Positions 1 to 8,641 of a DNA stretch of 64,000 bases are shown one piece after another. The translations under genes were made by a program, and so were the position numbers. Positions within the stretch are counted from its first letter, which is position 1. Each line of letters begins with the position of its first letter. The stretch comes from Chryseobacterium sp. 52 (GTDB lineage: Bacteria > Bacteroidota > Bacteroidia > Flavobacteriales > Weeksellaceae): assembly GCF_002754245.1 (NCBI RefSeq), contig NZ_PEEX01000001.1, forward strand, positions 4,196,001 through 4,260,000, written 5' to 3'. Under the pieces are notes generated by a model. The model saw only the letters and a list, made by a program, of their open reading frames with translations, was not told the origin of the DNA and did no database searches.

Positions 1-197
1 TGAAGCCTTTTAACGGCATTACTGATTGAAAAAGGATTAAACAGGGTTCCGAAAGGATTATTGACGGTCTGAAGCTGACCCTGACCCAACAGATCTGTCA
101 TTTCTGAAGCAAAGCAGGAGCCTATTGAAAATATTTTATCTTCAACATCCATCTTCTTCTCCGACTCCGGAATGTTAACTTCAGTTCTGAATTTCAT
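1..197 (-). CDS. GSCFA domain protein (N-terminal part, runs off the window)
   Basis: The reverse strand from the ATG at 195-197 reads MKFRTEVNIPESEKK, then SIGSCFASEM at about residues 24-33, and stays open to the window edge. The G-S-C-F-A block near the N-terminus is the name-giving motif of the GSCFA family, which is related to SGNH/GDSL-type hydrolases and common in Bacteroidota. Only about 65 residues are visible, so catalytic residues further on cannot be checked. The biological substrate of the family is not known to me. The identification rests on the motif alone but the motif is clear. Confidence 0.8.
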   Translation of the reverse strand, partial: MKFRTEVNIPESEKKMDVEDKIFSIGSCFASEMTDLLGQGQLQTVNNPFGTLFNPFSISNAVKRL

Positions 198-285
198 TGT
201 TTAGGTAGCCCGTGGCAGATAAGAGGCAGCAAATAATCGTTGGTCTGTAAAACCTGCAATCTGACACCTCTTACCCGGAATTTTA

Positions 286-1257
286 TTAGCTTTCTCTTCT
301 CAACAGGTAATTAGCCAGTTCAGCAAAAGGTTTTTTCTTTTCTTCAGGGATATTGATTTTCTCCAGATAGCTCTGCCCAATCTCATTATGTTTTTGGATC
401 AGACGCAATGCTTTCTCGTCTACTTTTGTTCTTCTGAAGATCTTTTCTACCCCGTATACTTTATCAATATTATCGGTCTTTTTGCCATACCAGTGATCCA
501 GCTCTTTTCTTTCTTCTTCTGTAGCGTGTTCTCTCGCCAGAAGATAAAGAATCGTTTTTTTATTTTCATAAATATCTCCGGCATGTTTTTTCCCAAACTG
601 CGCCTGATCTCCGAATACATCAAGATAATCATCCATGATCTGGAAAGCGATACCGATGTGTTTTCCAAAATTGAAAATAGCTTTGGCATCTTTAAAATTA
701 GCTCTTGCAATAAGGGCTCCTATTTCAAAAGAAGAGGCACTCAGCACTCCGGTTTTGTAAGTAATCATTCTGATGTAATCATCATACGTTACATCTTCCT
801 GAGTCTCAAAATTGATATCATACTGCTGTCCTTCGCATAGAAGAAGTCCTGTATGGGTAAAGATCCTGATACACGCCTTGAAAATTTCAGGCTCAAGATC
901 TTCAAAAAATTTATAAGCCTTCAACATCAGTCCGTCTCCGGAAAGAATTCCAACATTGATTCCGTGAAGGGTATGGATGGTGGGTTTATTTCTTCTCAAA
1001 GGAGCTTCATCCATAATATCATCATGGATCAGCGTGAAATTATGGAAAAATTCAATCGCCAGCGCAGGTTTTATAGCCTGTCTAAGGTCTCCTCCGAACA
1101 GGTCACAAGCCATTAATACCATGATAGGACGAAGACGCTTTCCACCGTGGGAAATGATGTAATTCATCGGATCATAAAGTTCTGCAGGCTTGTCTTTAAA
1201 GGTGTACTTAGTAATAGCTTCAGCAACAATCTGCTGGTATCTGTCTAAAAATTCCAT
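286..1257 (-). CDS. Polyprenyl diphosphate synthase, short-chain type
   Basis: This 323-residue trans-prenyltransferase condenses isopentenyl diphosphate with an allylic primer in the cytoplasm. GGKRLRP is at residues 38-44, the first aspartate-rich motif DDIMD at 79-83 and the second DDYLD at 209-213. The first motif has no two-residue insertion and an aromatic residue (F74) lies five positions before it. In known families that pattern goes with geranylgeranyl-length or other short to medium products, so the product length is inference. It fits with the mevalonate-pathway gene at 10987, which supplies the substrate. A TAnnTTTG box at 1276-1283 lies just upstream of the start. Confidence 0.9.
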   Translation of the reverse strand: MEFLDRYQQIVAEAITKYTFKDKPAELYDPMNYIISHGGKRLRPIMVLMACDLFGGDLRQAIKPALAIEFFHNFTLIHDDIMDEAPLRRNKPTIHTLHGINVGILSGDGLMLKAYKFFEDLEPEIFKACIRIFTHTGLLLCEGQQYDINFETQEDVTYDDYIRMITYKTGVLSASSFEIGALIARANFKDAKAIFNFGKHIGIAFQIMDDYLDVFGDQAQFGKKHAGDIYENKKTILYLLAREHATEEERKELDHWYGKKTDNIDKVYGVEKIFRRTKVDEKALRLIQKHNEIGQSYLEKINIPEEKKKPFAELANYLLRRES

Positions 1258-1275
1258 AAAATCTTATAATTTGAA

Positions 1276-1310
1276 CAAAAATACAATTTTTCGAGGCTTT
1301 ATAAAACAAA
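1276..1310 (-). promoter_or_regulatory. Bacteroidota-type promoter of the polyprenyl synthase gene
   Basis: On the reverse strand TATTTTTG (1276-1283) matches the TAnnTTTG -7 box and TTTG (1307-1310) matches the -33 element, with 23 bases between. The start codon at 1257 would have a leader of about 12 bases. The -33 element overlaps the T-tract of the terminator of the phosphate transporter gene. Confidence 0.55.
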
Positions 1311-1336
1311 AAACTTTGCCCCGAAGGACAAAGTTT
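1305..1336 (-). terminator. Terminator after the PiT phosphate transporter gene
   Basis: AAACTTTG (1311-1318) and CAAAGTTT (1329-1336) form an 8-bp stem with a 10-base loop. On the reverse strand the stem is followed by a T-rich run, as expected for an intrinsic terminator. It ends the gene that stops at 1360. Confidence 0.65.
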
Positions 1337-1359
1337 ATATTATAATTTTAACTTTTATC

Positions 1360-2502
1360 TTAAGTTAGAAATGTTACGACAAGGTAAGTAATTCCTGCAA
1401 CAATTGCTGAAATCGGAATCGTCAGTACCCAAGCCCAAAGAAGGCTCACTGTAATTCCCCATCTCACGGCAGAAATTCTTTTCGTTAATCCTACCCCGAT
1501 GATAGAACCTGTAATCGTATGGGTTGTAGATACCGGAATACTCAGCTGATCGGTAATAAAAAGCGTAATCGCTCCTGCAGTTTCAGCACTTACCCCTTCC
1601 AGTGGAGTTACTTTTGTAATCTTCGTTCCCATTGTTTTGATGATCTTCCAGCCACCACTCATTGTCCCTAAACCAATCGCAAGGAATGACACTAACGGAA
1701 CCCAAAGATAATGCTGGGCAAAGTAGTCAAAACGACCTGCAGATGGTATATTAAGATAAACAGGGTCATGCAGCATCTCCACATGATAATAGATCAGGGC
1801 AGCTCCAATGATCCCCATTACTTTCTGAGCATCATTCAGACCGTGTCCAACACTGAAAAGTGCTGAAGAAACCAGCTGTAATCTTTTGAAAGACTGATCT
1901 GCTTTATACGGGTTTGATCTTTTATAAATGTGAACAATAATTAATGTAATGATGATCGAGATCACCATCCCTATTATCGGTGCCATGAAAATGAACAGGA
2001 AAATAGGAATTACTTTATCAAATTTCACCACACTCTGGGTGGTCAGCTGATGAAAAGCAAGTTTTAAAGTATCGAATAATCCAAGGTCTGGCTGTGAAGC
2101 TACAACATCATGATAATCCAGTGTAAAAGCATGCATTAAAGCAGCACCCAGAAATCCTCCAATCAGCGTATGAGAAGATGAAGATGGAATACCAAACCAC
2201 CACGTCAGAAGGTTCCACGCAATTGCTGCCAACAGACCTGAAAATATAACCTCAAGGGTGATAAAATTTTCATTAACCGTTTTGGCAATGGTATTTCCTA
2301 TTCTGAATTCACCTATCACATAGGCTGCCAGGAAGAACGCTGCAAAATTCCAAAGAGCGGCCCAGAGTACAGCCTGGAAAGGCGTTAAAACTTTTGTTGA
2401 AACAATCGTCGCAATTGAATTGGCTGCATCATGAAAACCATTAATATAATCGAAAATTAAAGCCAGAGCAATAATAACCGTAAGTAAAATCGGAAATTCC
2501 AT
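1360..2502 (-). CDS. pit: PiT-family inorganic phosphate transporter
   Basis: This 380-residue inner-membrane protein has about ten hydrophobic segments. It carries the two inverted PiT signature repeats: GFHDAANS at residues 22-29, followed by IATIVSTK, and HGLNDAQK near residue 220. PiT carriers take up metal-phosphate or use a cation symport, and the family assignment is firm although the coupling ion cannot be read from sequence. The DUF47 gene lies 19 bases upstream on the same strand, the usual pit/DUF47 operon. A hairpin terminator follows at 1311-1336. Confidence 0.93.
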   Translation of the reverse strand: MEFPILLTVIIALALIFDYINGFHDAANSIATIVSTKVLTPFQAVLWAALWNFAAFFLAAYVIGEFRIGNTIAKTVNENFITLEVIFSGLLAAIAWNLLTWWFGIPSSSSHTLIGGFLGAALMHAFTLDYHDVVASQPDLGLFDTLKLAFHQLTTQSVVKFDKVIPIFLFIFMAPIIGMVISIIITLIIVHIYKRSNPYKADQSFKRLQLVSSALFSVGHGLNDAQKVMGIIGAALIYYHVEMLHDPVYLNIPSAGRFDYFAQHYLWVPLVSFLAIGLGTMSGGWKIIKTMGTKITKVTPLEGVSAETAGAITLFITDQLSIPVSTTHTITGSIIGVGLTKRISAVRWGITVSLLWAWVLTIPISAIVAGITYLVVTFLT

Positions 2503-2521
2503 TTTTGTTAGTTATAATTGT

Positions 2522-3160
2522 TTAAGCGTATTTAATCATGATGTTCTCAATCGTGTTGGCAACATCCTCTGCTTTGTCAGTTACTATTTCAAGATAATTA
2601 AGTACAGATGAAACTTTGATAATGTTAATGGCATCATTGGTTTCAAATAAATCTACCATTGAATTGGAAAGCAGATCATCTGCAATGTTTTCAATAGAGT
2701 TTACTTTGATACAAGCTTCTTTTACCTGGTCCATATTCTTGAACCCTTTAAGGTTTTTCATGGCATTCTGGATCTCCAGACATGCTTTGTGGATCAGGAG
2801 TGAGAAATCTGAATAAGCCTTCATTTCAGGCGACTTATACAAGAAAATGTATTTTGTGGAAGCGTAGATGTAATCAGCGATATCATCAAGGCCCGTTGCC
2901 AGTGTGTGAATATCTTCACGGTCGAACGGTGTAATGAAGTTTTTCCCTAATTCAATGAAGATCTCATGGGTAAGTTCATCATTTTTGTGTTCGTAGTCGC
3001 TCATTCTTTTTAACATCGTATCGTCGTTAAGATCGAAATCTTTGATACCGTTGTTAAAGTCTTCCGACATTGCAACTAGATTCTCCGTTACTTTTTCAAA
3101 AAGTACAAAGAAGATTTTATCTTTTGGTTGAAAAGCGTGGAAAATATTACCAATTCCCAT
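2522..3160 (-). CDS. DUF47 / PhoU-like phosphate transport regulator
   Basis: This 212-residue soluble, helix-rich protein belongs to the DUF47 (TIGR00153-type) family, distantly related to PhoU. It starts MGIGNIFHAFQPKDKIFF and carries the family's acidic helical stretches, for instance HEIFIELGKNFITPFDREDIHTL broken over residues near 65-87. Members are nearly always next to a PiT transporter and are thought to control its activity. Here the transporter gene follows after 19 bases, so the two are almost certainly co-transcribed. There is no signal peptide, consistent with a cytoplasmic partner. Confidence 0.9.
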   Translation of the reverse strand: MGIGNIFHAFQPKDKIFFVLFEKVTENLVAMSEDFNNGIKDFDLNDDTMLKRMSDYEHKNDELTHEIFIELGKNFITPFDREDIHTLATGLDDIADYIYASTKYIFLYKSPEMKAYSDFSLLIHKACLEIQNAMKNLKGFKNMDQVKEACIKVNSIENIADDLLSNSMVDLFETNDAINIIKVSSVLNYLEIVTDKAEDVANTIENIMIKYA

Positions 3161-3262
3161 TTTTATGTATTTATAATTTGCTGCAAATTTCCTAAAAAAG
3201 GATTTGCCCTGAAACTATATAACATTAAGTTTTGTTAACATTCGATTAACGCCTGATTATCA

Positions 3263-3290
3263 AATAAAAAAACCGGCTAAAAGCCGGTTT
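3263..3290 (-). terminator. Terminator after the DEAD-box helicase gene
   Basis: AACCGGCT and AGCCGGTT form a perfect GC-rich stem (3271-3290) around an AAA loop region. On the reverse strand it is followed by seven T residues. It lies 20 bases beyond the helicase stop codon at 3310. Confidence 0.85.
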
Positions 3291-3309
3291 GTATAGTGTA
3301 GAATGAGTA

Positions 3310-5034
3310 TTAATTTGCTTCTTCAGCTCTCATATCTTTTCCTTTGAATTTCATTGATGCAATATTATTCAAAAGCTCTCCTTTAAATGATTTTTCAATT
3401 TCAAAGAAAGAGAATTTCTCTAAAATTTCAATATCACCAATTTCTGCTCTTTTTTTGCTTCCTCCAGCTGGTGAAGTCGCTTTATTAATAATATCTAAAA
3501 CATCAAGTTTTTTCAATTGATCTTTTTTCCCTAGGTTGAAGAAGAATCGTACCATGTTTTCATCTTTTCTTCTAGGTTTTCCGCCACGGTCTCTTCCACC
3601 ATCTCTGCTTCCTCTTACGTCACGGTCACCACGATCACGGTCTCTTCCTCTATCTCTGTCTCTATCGCGTCCTCTGTCTCTTCTTGAATAGTCATCATCT
3701 CTGCTGCTCAGTTTCTGCTCAGCAAGGTCATGCTTATCTTTGTAGTACAAAGCAAGATCTTTTAATTGGAACTGTAATAGCTTATGAACCAACTCTTCTT
3801 TTGTAAACGCAGTTAAATCAGGAATTAAGCTATCATTAAATTCAAATACATCTTCTGCATGTTCTGCAAATAACTTTTCAAAAACTCCTCCAACCTGAGC
3901 TTTGATAATATCATCACCTGTTGGAATAAATTTTTCTACGATTTCGATTTTCGTTGTCGATTTTATCTGCTTTAATTTTCTGCTTTCTTCAGGCTTAATT
4001 AAAGAAATTGAAATACCGTCTTTTCCAGCTCTACCCGTTCTTCCACTTCTGTGAACGAATACTTCCGGATCATCAGGTAAAGAATAATGGATAACGTGCG
4101 TTAGAGAGTTTACATCCAAACCTCTTGCTGCAACGTCAGTCGCTACAAGGATGTCAATGTTTTTCAGTCTGAATTTCTTCATTACCGTATCTCTCTGAGC
4201 CTGTGAAAGATCACCGTGAAGTGCATCTGCCGCATAACCATTCTGCATCAGAAAATCAGCAACCTCCTGAGTTTCCATTCTTGTTCTACAGAAAAGAATA
4301 GAATACTGGTTCGGGTTGGCATCAATAAGCCTCTTAAGAGCCTCTTTTTTCTGACGGTACCCTACCACATAATATTCATGCTTAATGTTCTTTTTAACCT
4401 CGTTAATAGAACCTACAGAAATACGGTGTGGGTTGGTAAGATAATTTTTAGAAATTCTCTCCACTTCTTTATTCATCGTTGCCGAGAATAAGAAAGTTTG
4501 CTTTGTATCCGGTGTTTCTCTTAAAATTGTTTCCAATTCATCTTTGAAACCCATAGAAAGCATTTCATCAGCTTCGTCTAAAACTAACCAATGAATAGCA
4601 GAAAAATCAAGTGCTTTTCTGTTAATAAGGTCGATTACTCTTCCCGGAGTACCCACAATAATTTGCGGCTTGTCCTTTAGAGAACGAATCTGATCCATAA
4701 TACTGCTTCCACCATAAACCGCTGTGGTTTTGATGTCTTTCATGTATTTAGAATAATTTTTTATGTCTTTAGAAATCTGAAGACATAATTCCCGTGTCGG
4801 ACAAAGCACCAAAAATTGGATTTTGCGACTCGTTTCGTCAATCATATCCAAAATCGGAAGCGAAAACGCTGCTGTTTTGCCTGTCCCTGTCTGCGCAAGT
4901 GCGATCAAATCGCGAATATCTGAAAGAATGAAAGGGATAGTCTGTTTTTGGATTTCTGTCGGGCTTTCGTAACCCAGTTCGCCAACTGCCTTAAGGATGT
5001 CAGGACTTAAATTGGACTCCGTAAATAAATTCAT
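3310..5034 (-). CDS. DEAD-box ATP-dependent RNA helicase with DbpA-like C-terminal domain
   Basis: The 574-residue protein has a Q-motif region (about 5-30), AQTGTGKT (47-54, ATP binding), DEAD (153-156), FSATM (about 182) and HRSGRTGRAG (motif VI, about 330). It therefore unwinds RNA, probably in ribosome assembly or cold adaptation. After the helicase core comes an arginine/aspartate/glycine run (about 445-490, repeated RDRGRD) likely to bind RNA, then about 75 residues resembling the DbpA RNA-binding fold. A TATCTTTG -7 box lies at 5055-5062, leaving a leader of about 14 bases. The exact orthologue (CshA, DeaD or DbpA type) is not decidable here. Confidence 0.92.
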   Translation of the reverse strand: MNLFTESNLSPDILKAVGELGYESPTEIQKQTIPFILSDIRDLIALAQTGTGKTAAFSLPILDMIDETSRKIQFLVLCPTRELCLQISKDIKNYSKYMKDIKTTAVYGGSSIMDQIRSLKDKPQIIVGTPGRVIDLINRKALDFSAIHWLVLDEADEMLSMGFKDELETILRETPDTKQTFLFSATMNKEVERISKNYLTNPHRISVGSINEVKKNIKHEYYVVGYRQKKEALKRLIDANPNQYSILFCRTRMETQEVADFLMQNGYAADALHGDLSQAQRDTVMKKFRLKNIDILVATDVAARGLDVNSLTHVIHYSLPDDPEVFVHRSGRTGRAGKDGISISLIKPEESRKLKQIKSTTKIEIVEKFIPTGDDIIKAQVGGVFEKLFAEHAEDVFEFNDSLIPDLTAFTKEELVHKLLQFQLKDLALYYKDKHDLAEQKLSSRDDDYSRRDRGRDRDRDRGRDRDRGDRDVRGSRDGGRDRGGKPRRKDENMVRFFFNLGKKDQLKKLDVLDIINKATSPAGGSKKRAEIGDIEILEKFSFFEIEKSFKGELLNNIASMKFKGKDMRAEEAN

Positions 5035-5054
5035 TAAATATTTTAAAATTTTTG

Positions 5055-5062
5055 CAAAGATA
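5055..5062 (-). promoter_or_regulatory. -7 promoter box of the helicase gene
   Basis: The reverse strand reads TATCTTTG, a full match to TAnnTTTG, about 20 bases before the helicase ATG. No perfect -33 TTG is seen at the right distance. The 226-base gap to the divergent efflux operon is very AT-rich and must hold both promoters. Confidence 0.5.
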
Positions 5063-5261
5063 CAACAAATATTTGATTTGTTTTTGAATAAAGTTCTAAA
5101 TATGTAAACTTTAATTCAGAATCCTTTAATATTTTTTTAATTTTTAAAAAATTAAATCCAAAAAAACAGGCCTTGCGTTAAAAACATGTTAAACATTATT
5201 TTTTTTTATTAAATTGGATTGATTTTTTCTGTATTATTTATGAATTTTCAAAAATAAGACC

Positions 5262-6572
5262 ATGGAACGCAAATTTTTCTTTTTGATATTCCTGTCCGCT
5301 ACCCTTGAAATATTTGCACAGACATCCCGCTATCCAACGGTATGGACACTGGAAAACTGCATTGATTATGCAAAAGAAAACAATATTTCAATTAACGCTC
5401 TAAGACTGTCAAAAAATGCATCAGAACAAGATCTTTTACAGGCAAAAGAAGCCAAATATCCGAATCTTAGCGGAAATGTTTCTCAGGGACTTTTTGCTTT
5501 AAACGGAAGTAACGGCCTGCACCTTAACGGAGCACAGTCGCAGAGCATTGGAGCCAATTCTTCTATGACACTTTACCATGCCGGCTACATCAAAAATAAT
5601 GAATCTTCTAAAAATCTTCAGGTCCAGATGGCAGATCTTTCTGTACAGGAAGCAGAAAATAATATCACTTTAAGCATTACCCAGGCTTTTCTGAATATCC
5701 TCATGGTTCAGGAAAATATAATTTCTCTTGAAAGCATTTTAAAAACGACCCAGACGCAGCTCAAACAAGGGGGCCAGTTTTATAAAGCCGGAAATATTTC
5801 AAAGCTGAACTATCTTCAGATTCAGGCACAGGTAGCTCAGGATGAATATAATCTGATTTCCGCACAGAACAGTCTGCGTACCGGCTCCGTTAACCTTAAA
5901 CAACTGTTACAGCTTCCGTCATCTTATGATTTTCAGATTGCCAAACCTGACACCGTTCAGGTTGAAGATCATTTAAAATCTCTGCAGGAATCCCAGGATC
6001 AGGCACAGAATCAACGTCCGGAAGTAAAATATGGAGAACTGAATATTGAAAATTCCAATACCAATCTCAAAATGGCTCAGGCTTCCATACAGCCTACATT
6101 GAACTTAACCGGAAATATTTCAACTAATTATTCCAACGGAAACGGAAGCTATTTTAATCAGGTGGGAAATAATTTTTATATGCCAGTCGGATTAAGCCTT
6201 GGAATCCCTATCTATAATAACCGGATCTATAAAACAGAAATTGAAAAATCAAAAATAGCTATCGAACAAGCCAATCTGGAGCTGCAGAATACCAAAACCA
6301 TCCTTAATCAGCAAGTGGAGCAGTCTTACATAAGTCTACAGAATTCACTGTCACAGTATGATTCTGCATTAAAACAAATGGATCTCAACCAGCAGAGCTA
6401 TGATATTGTGAATGCACAGATGAAGATAGGAAGTATAGATTATGTACAGCTCCAGCAACAGCGGCTTCTTTATATTCAGTCTGTTCAAAATTATCTGCAG
6501 GCAAAATATACGGCGGTTCTCAATAAACAGATCTATGAATTCTACGCAGGTAACCCTATAACTCTCAAGTAA
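5262..6572 (+). CDS. TolC-family outer-membrane efflux channel
   Basis: This 436-residue protein begins with a signal peptide (FFFLIFLSATLEIFAQ) and then WTLENCIDYAKENNISI, the usual start of TolC-type proteins in Bacteroidota. The rest is long amphipathic helices rich in Q, N and L, arranged as two repeats, as in the TolC barrel-and-tunnel fold. It would form the outer-membrane duct of the pump encoded by the next three genes. The adaptor gene follows after 3 bases, so this is the first gene of the operon. The exported substrate is unknown. Confidence 0.92.
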   Translation: MERKFFFLIFLSATLEIFAQTSRYPTVWTLENCIDYAKENNISINALRLSKNASEQDLLQAKEAKYPNLSGNVSQGLFALNGSNGLHLNGAQSQSIGANSSMTLYHAGYIKNNESSKNLQVQMADLSVQEAENNITLSITQAFLNILMVQENIISLESILKTTQTQLKQGGQFYKAGNISKLNYLQIQAQVAQDEYNLISAQNSLRTGSVNLKQLLQLPSSYDFQIAKPDTVQVEDHLKSLQESQDQAQNQRPEVKYGELNIENSNTNLKMAQASIQPTLNLTGNISTNYSNGNGSYFNQVGNNFYMPVGLSLGIPIYNNRIYKTEIEKSKIAIEQANLELQNTKTILNQQVEQSYISLQNSLSQYDSALKQMDLNQQSYDIVNAQMKIGSIDYVQLQQQRLLYIQSVQNYLQAKYTAVLNKQIYEFYAGNPITLK

Positions 6573-6575
6573 ACT

Positions 6576-7844
6576 ATGAAAACAAAGAATAAAAAATGGC
6601 TGTACTGGATCATCGGTGGCATTATGGTGCTTGGAGCTGTCTGGTATTTTTTCGTCAGAGAAGAAGAAGTAAAAATTCAGCTGGAAACGGTACGCCCTGA
6701 AATGGGTGAGATTTCAAACTCCATTACGGCCACCGGAACTGTACAGCCTGTAGATACTGTTGCTGTGGGTACTCAGGTATCGGGGATTATCAAAAAAACA
6801 TATGTTGATTTCAATTCTACTGTAAAAAAAGGGCAACTTTTGGCAACTTTAGATCCTGATCTCCTCCAGTTTCAGTCGGAACAGATTAAGGCGAATCTTC
6901 AAAATGCAAAAAGCAATCTGGCGTATAATAATATCAATTTCAACCGTCAGTCACAGCTGTATAAAGTAGGTGCCATCAGTAAAGCCGATTTTGATAATGC
7001 TACCAACCAGTATAATGCCGCCAAGGCACAGGTAAATTCTGTAAATGCACAGCTTTCTACGGCCAACAAAAACCTTTCGCTTACCAATATTTATTCTCCT
7101 ATTGACGGAACCGTGCTCAACAGAAATGTCAGTGAAGGGCAGACGGTAGCTTCAAGTTTCAGTACTCCTACCCTTTTCAGTATCGCAAAGGACCTTACTA
7201 AGATGCAGGTTCGTGCTTCGGTAGACGAAGCTGATATCGGGAATGTAAAAGTAGGTCAGAAAGCTACGTTTACCGTAGATGCTTTTCCGGATGAAATTTT
7301 CAAAGGCGAGGTTTCAGAAGTGCGGCTTCATCCCACTGTATCTTCAAATGTGGTAAATTATACAACAATTATTAATGCTGACAATTCCAGCTTAAAGCTA
7401 AAACCAGGAATGACGGCAAATATCACCATATACACTCAGGTTCTTGAAAATATCATGAAGATACCTTCAGCAGCAACCAGCTTCAGACCGGACAGTATTA
7501 TCGTAAAAAAATATAAGGTCAATTCTCCTTTTGCCAATGGAAAACACGGAAAGGGACAAAGAAAAAAACAAAATCCGGATACAGCCAATAAGAACGATGA
7601 AGCAGCTGTCTGGATTATCGGCAAAGACAGTACGATCTCACGTAAAAAAATAAAAACAGGGATGGATAATGACACAGAAATTCAGGTGATCTCAGGACTG
7701 AATACAACCGACAATATCATCACAGGTTATAAAGTTTTATCTAAAAAATCTTCCGGAAATGCAGCAAAAAGTCCGTTTATGCCTCAGAGAAGAGGTGGCG
7801 GTGGAAGTGGCAGCAAAAATAGTGGCGGGGGTGGCCCAAGATAA
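6576..7844 (+). CDS. Periplasmic adaptor of a MacAB-type efflux pump
   Basis: This 422-residue membrane-fusion protein is anchored by one N-terminal segment (about residues 9-26). It then shows the biotinyl-lipoyl-like half motif (ATGTVQPVDTVAVGTQVSG), a coiled-coil hairpin (LQNAKSNLAYNNINFNRQ region), a second lipoyl half (YSPIDGTVLNRNVSEGQTV) and beta-barrel domains. The C-terminus has an unusual lysine-rich insert (KHGKGQRKKQ) and a Gly/Ser-rich tail. It links the inner-membrane ABC permease to the TolC-type channel. It is MacA-like by context with the MacB-type permease downstream. Confidence 0.92.
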   Translation: MKTKNKKWLYWIIGGIMVLGAVWYFFVREEEVKIQLETVRPEMGEISNSITATGTVQPVDTVAVGTQVSGIIKKTYVDFNSTVKKGQLLATLDPDLLQFQSEQIKANLQNAKSNLAYNNINFNRQSQLYKVGAISKADFDNATNQYNAAKAQVNSVNAQLSTANKNLSLTNIYSPIDGTVLNRNVSEGQTVASSFSTPTLFSIAKDLTKMQVRASVDEADIGNVKVGQKATFTVDAFPDEIFKGEVSEVRLHPTVSSNVVNYTTIINADNSSLKLKPGMTANITIYTQVLENIMKIPSAATSFRPDSIIVKKYKVNSPFANGKHGKGQRKKQNPDTANKNDEAAVWIIGKDSTISRKKIKTGMDNDTEIQVISGLNTTDNIITGYKVLSKKSSGNAAKSPFMPQRRGGGGSGSKNSGGGGPR

Positions 7845-7869
7845 ATTTCACATCTAAAAACAGAAAGCC

Positions 7870-8619
7870 ATGACAGAAAAAATTCTGGACATTATAGACC
7901 TGAAACGGCAATTCAAAATGGGCGAAGAAATTGTTCATGCTTTAAAAGGAGTTAGTTTTTCAGTGCAGAGAGGTGAATTTGTAACCATCATGGGAAGCAG
8001 TGGTTCGGGAAAATCTACCCTGTTGAATATTCTGGGGTGCCTGGACAAACCTTCAGCCGGAGATTATATTCTGGATGGCGTAAATGTTAAAAATCTTGAC
8101 CGTGATGAACTGGCTGTTTTAAGAAATCAAAAGATCGGTTTTGTTTTCCAGGCATATAATCTTCTTGCAAGAACAACAGCAAAGGAGAATGTAGAACTTC
8201 CGCTTCTTTACAATTCAAAGGTATCGACAGAAGAGCGGGAAAAAAGATCATTACAGGCTCTTGCGGCCGTTAAATTAGAAAACAGGGTCGATCATCTGCC
8301 TAATCAGATGTCAGGCGGACAACAGCAAAGGGTAGCCATTGCCAGAGCTCTCGTCAACGAACCTGTTATGATTTTAGCTGATGAAGCCACAGGAAATCTT
8401 GATACCAGAACATCCTATGAAATCATGGCACTGATGCAGGATCTTCACAAACAGGGAAGAACCATCGTATTTGTTACCCACGAACCTGATATCGCGGCTT
8501 TCAGTACCAGAACAGTAACGCTGCGAGACGGAAAAGTGATTAAAGATGTCCAAAATGAAAATATCAGATCCGCTAAAGAAGCGCTGGACAATCTTCCGGT
8601 CAATGATGACTATCAATAG
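7870..8619 (+). CDS. ABC transporter ATP-binding protein, MacB/LolD type
   Basis: The 249-residue ATPase has Walker A GSSGSGKS near residue 43, signature MSGGQQQR near 143 and Walker B with glutamate (MILADEAT) near 166. The sequence belongs to the MacB/LolD/FtsE class, in which ATPase and permease act as a mechanotransmission pair. In E. coli MacB these are one polypeptide; here they are split into two genes. It lies 25 bases after the adaptor and 22 bases before the permease gene. It would energise efflux from the periplasm through the TolC-type channel. Confidence 0.93.
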   Translation: MTEKILDIIDLKRQFKMGEEIVHALKGVSFSVQRGEFVTIMGSSGSGKSTLLNILGCLDKPSAGDYILDGVNVKNLDRDELAVLRNQKIGFVFQAYNLLARTTAKENVELPLLYNSKVSTEEREKRSLQALAAVKLENRVDHLPNQMSGGQQQRVAIARALVNEPVMILADEATGNLDTRTSYEIMALMQDLHKQGRTIVFVTHEPDIAAFSTRTVTLRDGKVIKDVQNENIRSAKEALDNLPVNDDYQ

Positions 8620-8641
8620 TTTACACTAAAACCTGAATACA

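Noticed and set aside
388..840. 150-codon forward frame opposite the polyprenyl synthase
   Set aside because: No recognisable motif, and it lies wholly within a conserved enzyme gene on the other strand.
3565..3720. Repeated CGGTCTC / GATCACG-like words
   Set aside because: They encode the Arg/Asp/Gly-rich linker of the DEAD-box helicase and are not an independent repeat.
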